Positions 57,556 through 64,000 of a stretch of 64,000 bases of DNA are shown here, piece after piece. Numbering within the stretch: the stretch's first letter is position 1; each line of letters opens with the position of its first letter. The notes below the pieces were generated by a model. The model worked only from the letters and a program-made list of their open reading frames with translations, was not told the origin of the DNA and made no database searches. The stretch comes from Pseudomonas quebecensis (GTDB lineage Bacteria > Pseudomonadota > Gammaproteobacteria > Pseudomonadales > Pseudomonadaceae). The stretch lies in contig NZ_CP112866.1 in assembly GCF_026410085.1 (NCBI RefSeq), positions 5,021,001-5,085,000 of the forward strand, read 5' to 3'. The translations under genes and the position numbers were made by a program.

Positions 57556-58797
57556 ATGTCTAACTTGGCTCTTACACCCCCTGTCACTCATCCGGATGTC
57601 GCGCCTCTGTTGTTGCCGGCCGTGGTGCTGCGCAACGACGCAGAAGCGCTCGACGCCGCCCGCGAGTTGGCCCAGGCCGCGCGCCTGCAGGCCGCCACGC
57701 GCGACCAGCAACGCAAACTGCCCTGGGCGCAGATCGAGCAGTTCACCCGCAGCGGGCTGGGCAGCATTTCCATTCCCCGCGAGTACGGCGGCCCGCAGGT
57801 GTCCTTTGTGACCCTGGCCGAGGTGTTCGCGATCATCAGCGCGGCCGACCCGGCGCTCGGCCAGATCCCGCAGAACCATTTCGGCATCCTGCACCTGCTG
57901 CAGAACACGGCCACCGAGCGTCAGAAAAAGCAATTGTTCCAGAGCGTGCTCGACGGCTGGCGCATCGGCAACGGCGGCCCGGAACGCGGCACCAGAAATA
58001 CCCTGGAGCTCAAGGCACGCCTCACCGCCCAAGGCGACGGCTATGTCGTCAGCGGCCAGAAGTTCTACTCCACCGGCGCGCTGTTTGCCCATTGGGTCGC
58101 GATCAAGGCGCTCAACGACGACGGCAAGCAAGTCATGGCGTTTGTGCGCCGTGGCAGCGAAGGGCTGCGCATTGTGGATGACTGGTCCGGCTTCGGCCAA
58201 CGCACTACCGCCAGCGGCACGGTGTTGCTCGATCAAGTCCCTGTGGACGCCGACCTGGTGGTGGACAACTGGCGCCTCGGCCAGAGCCCGAACGTCCAGG
58301 GGGCAGTCTCGCAATTGATCCAGGCCGCCATCGACGCCGGTATTGCACGCGGCGCGTTGGAAGACACCATCGCTTTCGTGCGTGAGCGCTCGCGCCCGTG
58401 GATCGACGCCAAGGTCGAACGCGCCAGCGATGACCCCTACGTGATTGCCGATATCGGCAAACTGAAAATCGAGCTGCACGCCGCCGAAGCCTTGCTGCGC
58501 AAGGCCGGCCAGGTGCTCGACCAGGTCAGCGCCGCGCCGATCACCGCGCAGTCGGCGGCACGTGCGTCGATTGCCGTGGCCGAGGCCAAGGTGCTGACCA
58601 CCGAAGTGTCGCTGCTGGTCAGCGAAAAGCTCTTCGAACTGGCCGGCAGCCGCGCCACCCTCGCCGAATTCAACCTCGACCGCCACTGGCGTAACGCCCG
58701 CGTGCACACCCTGCATGACCCGGTGCGCTGGAAGTATCACGCGGTCGGCGCTTATCGCCTCAACGGCACCCTGCCCGCTCGGCACTCCTGGATTTAA
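57556..58797 (+). CDS. sfnB: SfnB-family flavoprotein, copy 1
   Basis: A 413-residue acyl-CoA-dehydrogenase-like flavoprotein of the SfnB sulfur-acquisition group. Blocks include GLGSISIPREYGGPQVSFVTLAEV, the substrate/flavin segment FYSTGALFAHW and DDWSGFGQRTTASGTV, and the C-terminal LDRHWRNARVHTLHDPVRWKYHAVG. SfnB is needed for growth on dimethyl sulfone-type sulfur sources in P. putida. The ATG at 57556 follows AAGGAG. It is first of a likely six-gene operon. Confidence 0.9.
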   Translation: MSNLALTPPVTHPDVAPLLLPAVVLRNDAEALDAARELAQAARLQAATRDQQRKLPWAQIEQFTRSGLGSISIPREYGGPQVSFVTLAEVFAIISAADPALGQIPQNHFGILHLLQNTATERQKKQLFQSVLDGWRIGNGGPERGTRNTLELKARLTAQGDGYVVSGQKFYSTGALFAHWVAIKALNDDGKQVMAFVRRGSEGLRIVDDWSGFGQRTTASGTVLLDQVPVDADLVVDNWRLGQSPNVQGAVSQLIQAAIDAGIARGALEDTIAFVRERSRPWIDAKVERASDDPYVIADIGKLKIELHAAEALLRKAGQVLDQVSAAPITAQSAARASIAVAEAKVLTTEVSLLVSEKLFELAGSRATLAEFNLDRHWRNARVHTLHDPVRWKYHAVGAYRLNGTLPARHSWI

Positions 58798-58821
58798 CCG
58801 ACCAGACGTCTGGAGACCTCT

Positions 58822-60015
58822 ATGCCTTTCTCTACCAACGTCGCGGTGATCACCAGCGACGAACAGGCCCTTGTTGTAGCCAGTGACCTGGCCGAGGACC
58901 TTCGCCGCGACAGCGCCCAGCGCGACCGCGAACGCCGTCTGCCGTGGCCCGAGCTGGACGCGTTTTCGCGCTCCGGGCTGTGGGGCATCAGTGTGCCCAA
59001 AGCCTACGGCGGTGCCGGCGTGTCCAACGTGACCCTGGCCAAGGTCATCGCGCTGATCGCCCAGGCCGATGCGTCCCTGGGACAGATTCCGCAGAACCAT
59101 TTCTATGCCCTGCAAGTGCTGCGCGTAAATGGCAGCGCCGCCCAGCAACAACGTCTCTACGCCGAGGTACTCGCCGGCCAGCGTTTCGGCAATGCGCTGG
59201 CCGAACTGGGGACTAAAACAGCCCACGACCGCGTGACCTCCCTGACCCGCGACGGCGACGGTTTTCGCATCAATGGGCGCAAGTTCTACGCCACCGGCGC
59301 GCTCTACGCCCAACGCATTCCCACCTCGGTGGTGGACGAGCACGGCGTGCAGCAACTGGCCTTTGTGCCCCGCGACAGCCAGGGCCTGAATGTGATCGAC
59401 GACTGGAGCGGTTTCGGCCAGCGCACCACCGGCAGTGGCTCGGTGGTGTTCGATAACGTGTGGGTCGCGGCGCAGGACGTGGTGCCGTTCCAGAGCGCCT
59501 TCGAGCGCCCGACCACCGTGGGCCCGCTGGCGCAGATCCTGCACGCCGCCATCGACACCGGCATCGCCCGCGCCGCTTTTGAAGATGCGCTGCACTTTGT
59601 GCGCACCAAGACCCGCCCGTGGATCGACGCCACCAGCGACAAGGCCAGCGAAGACCCGCTGACCCTGAAAAGCTTCGGCCACTTGAGCGTGCGTCTGCAT
59701 GCCACCGAAGCTCTGTTGGAGCGCGCCGGCGAATACCTCGACCGCGCCCAGGCCGACAGCAACGCCGAACACGTCGCGGCCGCCTCGATTGCGGTGGCCG
59801 AAGTGCGCGCCTTGAGCACCGAGATTTCCCTCGCCGCCGGCAGCACCTTGTTCGAGCTGGCGGGCAGCCAGGCGACCCTGGCCGAACACGGCCTGGACCG
59901 CCACTGGCGCAACGCCAGGGTGCACACCCTGCACGACCCGGTGCGCTGGAAGTATCACGCGGTCGGCAATTACTACCTCAACGACGCCAACCCGCCACTG
60001 CGGGGGACGATCTGA
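58822..60015 (+). CDS. SfnB-family flavoprotein, copy 2
   Basis: A 397-residue paralogue of the preceding protein. It shares DDWSGFGQRTT, the FYATGALYAQ segment and the same C-terminal HWRNARVHTLHDPVRWKYHAVG, but diverges elsewhere, so the duplication is not recent. The start lies 24 bases after copy 1. The stop overlaps the monooxygenase start by one base. It may act with copy 1 as a heteromeric enzyme or supply reduced flavin. Confidence 0.88.
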   Translation: MPFSTNVAVITSDEQALVVASDLAEDLRRDSAQRDRERRLPWPELDAFSRSGLWGISVPKAYGGAGVSNVTLAKVIALIAQADASLGQIPQNHFYALQVLRVNGSAAQQQRLYAEVLAGQRFGNALAELGTKTAHDRVTSLTRDGDGFRINGRKFYATGALYAQRIPTSVVDEHGVQQLAFVPRDSQGLNVIDDWSGFGQRTTGSGSVVFDNVWVAAQDVVPFQSAFERPTTVGPLAQILHAAIDTGIARAAFEDALHFVRTKTRPWIDATSDKASEDPLTLKSFGHLSVRLHATEALLERAGEYLDRAQADSNAEHVAAASIAVAEVRALSTEISLAAGSTLFELAGSQATLAEHGLDRHWRNARVHTLHDPVRWKYHAVGNYYLNDANPPLRGTI

Positions 60016-61367
60016 TGAGCAAAAAGAAAATCCTGCTCAATGCCTTCAACATGAACTGCATCGGGCACATCAACCACGGCCTGTGGAGCCATCCTCGGGA
60101 CACCTCGACCCAGTACAAAACCCTCTCCTACTGGACCGATCTCGCGCAGACCCTGGAACGCGGGTTGTTCGATGGGTTGTTCATCGCCGATATCGTCGGC
60201 GTGTACGACGTCTACCAGCAATCGGTCGATGTGCCGCTCAAGGAGTCGATTCAACTGCCGGTCAACGACCCGCTGCTGCTGGTCTCGGCGATGGCGGCGG
60301 TCACCCGCCACCTGGGTTTCGGCCTGACCGCCAACCTCACTTACGAGCCGCCGTATCTGTTCGCCCGGCGCATGTCCACCCTCGATCACCTGAGCAATGG
60401 CCGGGTGGGCTGGAACATCGTCACCGGCTACCTGGACAGTGCCGCCAAGGCCATGGGCCTCACTGAACAAGTTGAGCATGACCGTCGCTACGACCAGGCC
60501 GATGAGTACCTGCAGGTGCTCTACAAGCTGTGGGAAGGCAGCTGGGAGGACGACGCGGTGCTCAACGACCCGCAGCAACGCGTCTACGCGCAGCCGGGCA
60601 AGGTGCACAAGGTCGAGCACCACGGCGAGTTCTACCAGGTGGAGGGTTACCACCTGTGCGAACCGTCGCCGCAGCGCACGCCGGTGCTGTTCCAGGCCGG
60701 CAGTTCCGAGCGCGGCCTGGCGTTCGCGGGGCAACATGCCGAATGCGTGTTCATCAGCGGGCAGAACAAAGCCGCGACCAAGGTGCAGGTCGACAAAGTG
60801 CGCGCCAGCGCGCTCAAGGCCGGACGCACCCCCGAGGACATCAAGGTGTTCATGGGTATCAATGTGATCGTCGGCGCCACCGAGGCCCTGGCCTGGGAGA
60901 AACACGCCGAGTACCTGAGCTACGCCAGCGCGGAAGCGGGCGTGGCGCACTTTTCGGCCTCCACCGGCATCGACTTTTCCCGCTACGAACTGGACGAACC
61001 GATCCAGTACGTGAAGAGCAACGCCATTCAATCGGCCACCAAAACCCTGCAAAACAACGACTGGACCCGGCGCAAGTTACTGGACCAGCACGCGCTCGGC
61101 GGGCGTTACATCACCCTGGTCGGTTCGCCCCAACAGGTGGCTGACGAGCTGGAATCGTGGATCAGCGAAACCGGCCTGGATGGCTTCAACCTCACACGCA
61201 TCGTGACCCCGGAAAGCTACGTCGATTTCATCGATCTGGTGGTGCCGGAACTGCAGCGGCGCGGGTCGTACAAGACTGAATATGAGCAAGGAACGTTAAG
61301 AGAAAAAGTCTTCCAAGGCAGCGCCCGTCTACCCGAACACCACACCGGTTCCACCTACCGCCACTGA
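60015..61367 (+). CDS. NtaA/SnaA/DszA-family FMN-dependent monooxygenase
   Basis: A 450-residue luciferase-like (LLM class) monooxygenase. Family blocks are LNAFNMNCIGHINHGLWSHP at the N-terminus, FDGLFIADIVGVYDVY, LSNGRVGWNIVTGY near 122-135, and LFQAGSSERGLAFAGQHAECVF. Members of this branch split C-S or C-N bonds with FMNH2 (DszA, NtaA). Given the SfnB genes before it and the importer after it, desulfurisation of an organosulfur compound is likely; the substrate is unknown. Confidence 0.9.
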   Translation: MSKKKILLNAFNMNCIGHINHGLWSHPRDTSTQYKTLSYWTDLAQTLERGLFDGLFIADIVGVYDVYQQSVDVPLKESIQLPVNDPLLLVSAMAAVTRHLGFGLTANLTYEPPYLFARRMSTLDHLSNGRVGWNIVTGYLDSAAKAMGLTEQVEHDRRYDQADEYLQVLYKLWEGSWEDDAVLNDPQQRVYAQPGKVHKVEHHGEFYQVEGYHLCEPSPQRTPVLFQAGSSERGLAFAGQHAECVFISGQNKAATKVQVDKVRASALKAGRTPEDIKVFMGINVIVGATEALAWEKHAEYLSYASAEAGVAHFSASTGIDFSRYELDEPIQYVKSNAIQSATKTLQNNDWTRRKLLDQHALGGRYITLVGSPQQVADELESWISETGLDGFNLTRIVTPESYVDFIDLVVPELQRRGSYKTEYEQGTLREKVFQGSARLPEHHTGSTYRH

Positions 61368-61423
61368 ACAAAAAAATGTGGATCTGTACGTTTGTACAAA
61401 TACCTTATGACTGGAAATCGACC

Positions 61424-62233
61424 ATGAAAAAAATACTGCTCTCCCACCCAGTCAAAGCACTGGCCCTGGCCTTCGGGCTGTTCAGTTCGACGCTGTTCGC
61501 CGCCGAGGCGCCGCTGAAAGTCGGCACCACCGCAGCCTTCGCGATTCCGCTGGAAGCCGCCGTGGCCGAAGCCGGCAAGCAAGGCTTGAAGGTTGAGCTG
61601 GTGGAGTTCACCGACTGGATCGCGCCCAATGTGAGCCTGGCGGCCGGCGATATCGACGTAAATTACTTCCAGCACATCCCGTTCCTGGAAAACGCCAAGG
61701 CCGCCGCCGGGTTTGACCTGGTGCCGTACGCACCGGGGATCATCAACAACGTCGGGCTGTATTCGAAAAAGTACAAAAGCTTCAACGACCTGCCACAAGG
61801 CGCCAGCGTGGCGATCGCCAATGACCCGATCAACAGTGGCCGCGGTTTGCAATTGCTGGCCAAAGCCGGGCTGATCACCCTCAAGCCGGGCGTGGGCTAC
61901 AAGGCCACTGAAGAAGACATCGTCGCCAACCCGAAAAACATCAAGATCCTGCAAGTGGAAGCCGTGCAGTTGGTGCGCGCCTATGACGATGCGGACCTGG
62001 TGCAGGGCTACCCGGCCTATATTCGCTTGTCGAAAACCTTCGATGCCGAGTCGGCCCTGCTGTTCGACGGCCTTGACCACCCCGAATACGTGATTCAGTT
62101 CGTGGTCCAGCCCAAGAGCAAAACCGACCCACGGGTGATCAAGTTCGTCGATATCTACCAGCATTCGCCGGTGGTGCGCGCCGCGCTGGATAAATCCCTC
62201 GGCAAGCTCTACCAAGTCGGTTGGGAGGGCTGA
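61424..62233 (+). CDS. metQ: MetQ/NlpA-family substrate-binding protein
   Basis: A 269-residue precursor with a signal peptide ([18 protein letters not shown]..., cleavage near LFAAEA, 25-27) and no lipobox cysteine. The mature part shows the NLPA pattern [33 protein letters not shown] near 54-86 and IAIANDP-like [17 protein letters not shown]. Such proteins bind D/L-methionine or related sulfur compounds. The ATG at 61424 is preferred; the longer frame lacks a signal peptide. Confidence 0.88.
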   Translation: MKKILLSHPVKALALAFGLFSSTLFAAEAPLKVGTTAAFAIPLEAAVAEAGKQGLKVELVEFTDWIAPNVSLAAGDIDVNYFQHIPFLENAKAAAGFDLVPYAPGIINNVGLYSKKYKSFNDLPQGASVAIANDPINSGRGLQLLAKAGLITLKPGVGYKATEEDIVANPKNIKILQVEAVQLVRAYDDADLVQGYPAYIRLSKTFDAESALLFDGLDHPEYVIQFVVQPKSKTDPRVIKFVDIYQHSPVVRAALDKSLGKLYQVGWEG

Positions 62234-62235
62234 GT

Positions 62236-63351
62236 ATGACCGCCGCCCACGCTCAACGGCGCGACCTCGCGGTGCCGCCCAGGGACGCCGAGCACACCGA
62301 ATTGCATCCGGACCTGAACCGCGCCCATGTGCGCTTCATCAACCTGGGCAAGACCTACGACGGTACGGTGCATGCGCTGCAAGGCATCGACCTGGCGATC
62401 CAGCGCGGCGAAGTGTTCGGCATCATCGGCCGCAGCGGCGCCGGTAAGTCGTCGCTGATCCGCACCATCAATCGCCTGGAACAGCCCAGCAGCGGGCGCG
62501 TGCTGATTGATCAGGTGGACATCGGCGACTTCGACGAAGACCACCTAGTGGCGCTGCGGCGGCGCATCGGCATGATCTTTCAGCATTTCAACCTGATGTC
62601 GGCCAAGACCGTGTGGCAGAACGTCGAGCTGCCGCTCAAGGTGGCCGGTGTACCGAAGCTGCAGCGCGAGCAGAAGGTGCGCGAATTGCTCGAACTGGTG
62701 GGGCTGAACGACAAACACCAGGCCTACCCCGCGCAGCTCTCCGGCGGGCAGAAACAACGGGTGGGCATCGCCCGCGCGCTGGTGCATGACCCGCAGATCC
62801 TGCTGTGCGACGAGGCCACCTCGGCCCTCGACCCGGAAACCACCCAGTCGATCCTTGGCCTGCTGCGCGAGATCAACCGACGCCTGGGCCTGACCATCGT
62901 GCTGATCACCCACGAGATGGCGGTTATTCGCGAGATCTGTGACCGCGTGGTGGTGCTGGAACACGGACGCATCGTCGAGCAAGGCCCGGTGTGGCAGGTG
63001 TTCGGCGATCCGCAGCACGAGGTCAGCAAAACCCTGTTGGCGCCCCTGCAGCAAGGCTTGCCGCCGGAGCTGCAAGCGCGTCTGCAGGACCTGCCGACCT
63101 TAGCCGAGGCGGCCGTGGTGCTGCGCGTGCAATTTACCGGCAGTGCCACCGACGAACCGGACCTGGCCGCGCTGTTCAGCGCACTGGGCGGCCGTGTGCG
63201 CTTGCTGCATGGCGGCGTGGAACGCATTCAGGGCCACGCCCTGGGGCAACTGCTGCTGGCGGTGAGTGGCTCGGACCACGGCGCCGATGCCTTGCGCCAG
63301 CGCGCCGGGCGCTTTGCACAACAGGTGGAGGTATTGGGTTATGTGGCTTGA
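62236..63351 (+). CDS. metN: MetN-type ABC transporter ATP-binding protein
   Basis: A 371-residue ABC ATPase with Walker [10 protein letters not shown] near 66-74, [14 protein letters not shown] (Q-loop), [15 protein letters not shown] and Walker [14 protein letters not shown]. The C-terminal 90 residues look like the NIL/ACT-type regulatory domain of MetN ([22 protein letters not shown]). GGGAGG lies six bases before the ATG at 62236. The stop overlaps the permease start by 11 bases. Confidence 0.92.
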   Translation: MTAAHAQRRDLAVPPRDAEHTELHPDLNRAHVRFINLGKTYDGTVHALQGIDLAIQRGEVFGIIGRSGAGKSSLIRTINRLEQPSSGRVLIDQVDIGDFDEDHLVALRRRIGMIFQHFNLMSAKTVWQNVELPLKVAGVPKLQREQKVRELLELVGLNDKHQAYPAQLSGGQKQRVGIARALVHDPQILLCDEATSALDPETTQSILGLLREINRRLGLTIVLITHEMAVIREICDRVVVLEHGRIVEQGPVWQVFGDPQHEVSKTLLAPLQQGLPPELQARLQDLPTLAEAAVVLRVQFTGSATDEPDLAALFSALGGRVRLLHGGVERIQGHALGQLLLAVSGSDHGADALRQRAGRFAQQVEVLGYVA

Positions 63352-63985
63352 TCGTTTAGTGCAGGGCGCCCTCGACACGCTGTTGATGGTCGGCGTGTCC
63401 TCGCTGATCGCCTTGCTGGTGGGGATTCCGCTGGCGGTGTTCCTGGTGACCAGCGACAAGGGCGGCATCTACCAGGCACCCGCGTTGAACCGGGCGCTCG
63501 GGGCGTTCGTCAATCTGTTCCGCTCGATTCCGTTCCTGATCCTGATGGTGGCGCTGATCCCGTTTACCCGGCTGATCGTCGGCACCACCTACGGTGTATG
63601 GGCGGCGGTGGTGCCGCTGACCATCGCCGCCACGCCGTTTTTTGCACGGATCGCCGAGGTGAGCCTGCGCGAAGTCGACCACGGCCTGATCGAAGCCGCC
63701 CAGGCCATGGGCTGCCGGCGCCGGCACATCATCTGGCATGTGCTGTTGCCTGAAGCATTGCCGGGGATCGTCGGCGGTTTCACCATCACTCTGGTAACCA
63801 TGATCAATTCCTCGGCGATGGCCGGCGCAATCGGTGCCGGCGGGCTGGGCGACATCGCGTACCGCTACGGCTACCAGCGTTTCGACACGCAGATCATGCT
63901 CACGGTGATCGTGCTGCTGGTGGTGCTGGTGGCGGTGATTCAGGTGGGCGGCGATCGCCTGGCGCGGGTGTTGAACAAGCGGTGA
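63341..63985 (+). CDS. metI: MetI-type ABC transporter permease
   Basis: A 214-residue permease with five helices and the EAA loop ([25 protein letters not shown] near 121-145). The [20 protein letters not shown] block is typical of MetI. The ATG at 63341 overlaps the end of metN. The gene ends at 63985; the last 15 bases of the window hold nothing. Confidence 0.92.
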   Translation: MWLDRLVQGALDTLLMVGVSSLIALLVGIPLAVFLVTSDKGGIYQAPALNRALGAFVNLFRSIPFLILMVALIPFTRLIVGTTYGVWAAVVPLTIAATPFFARIAEVSLREVDHGLIEAAQAMGCRRRHIIWHVLLPEALPGIVGGFTITLVTMINSSAMAGAIGAGGLGDIAYRYGYQRFDTQIMLTVIVLLVVLVAVIQVGGDRLARVLNKR

Positions 63986-64000
63986 GGTATAGTCGGGACC

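Noticed and set aside
57469..59958. An 829-residue open frame on the minus strand
   Set aside because: It lies exactly opposite the two sfnB-like genes. Long antisense frames are common in GC-rich coding DNA; the translation is a low-complexity G/A/V/H/Q mix without motifs.

Overview
This 64 kb window is high-GC chromosomal DNA with Pseudomonas codon use. The gene sets point to the Pseudomonas fluorescens group: a rimA-rimB-rimK operon, an AmgRS-type ompR/envZ pair, tex, gshA, pckA, hslO, hslR, nudE-cysQ, dctBD, rmlBACD, a BCCT choline carrier, and many short GTGGGAGG-type palindromes between genes. I see no rRNA, tRNA, CRISPR array, phage or insertion sequence. The species assignment is inference; the gene content is read from the sequence.

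Layout, left to right. 1-9453: the 3' part of an AAA-type ATPase, a membrane M48 peptidase, an OprD-family porin, a small unknown gene, agmatine deiminase (aguA), and a 969-residue kinase / peptidase-like / class III aminotransferase fusion. 9606-16677: the dTDP-L-rhamnose operon rmlBACD, followed closely by the C4-dicarboxylate-type two-component system dctB-dctD and a hotdog thioesterase. 16740-28227: housekeeping and redox genes (cysQ, nudE, yrfG-like, a BON-LysM protein, LysR-fdhD-formate dehydrogenase-like, a glycine-zipper protein, a thioesterase, recQ-type helicase, a DUF2135/TPR protein). 28403-31034: the most accessory-looking stretch, with a YhfG-Fic toxin-antitoxin pair, several families of palindromic repeats, a leader with four successive hairpins in front of a gene remnant that has no start codon, and a pair of poorly characterised genes of lower GC, one ending in a DUF1493 acyl-carrier-like domain. 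31138-44570: core genes pckA, hslO, PAP2 phosphatase, hslR, rimABK, envZ/ompR, tex, a thioesterase and gshA.

44761-63985 is dominated by sulfur metabolism. It holds tauABCD (taurine uptake and desulfonation), epsC-type serine acetyltransferase divergent from dcyD (D-cysteine desulfhydrase), tcyJLN (cystine ABC importer), two tandem SfnB-type acyl-CoA-dehydrogenase-like flavoproteins, an NtaA/DszA-type FMN monooxygenase, and a MetQ-MetN-MetI-type ABC importer. An aldo/keto reductase, a betT-type choline carrier with a perfect BetI-like palindrome, and a two-repeat Ig-like protein are interspersed. Three of the sulfur operons start behind AT-rich islands carrying dyads. Together they would import organosulfur compounds, release sulfite or sulfide, and feed cysteine and glutathione synthesis.

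Main points for a second look: the four-hairpin leader and its beheaded gene (29317-29673), the low-GC pair with a composition break inside the second gene (29891-31034), the triple-domain aminotransferase, the Fic/YhfG pair with its inhibitory motif visible in the antitoxin, the dyads in front of the sulfur operons, and a long stem between the LysR gene and fdhD.
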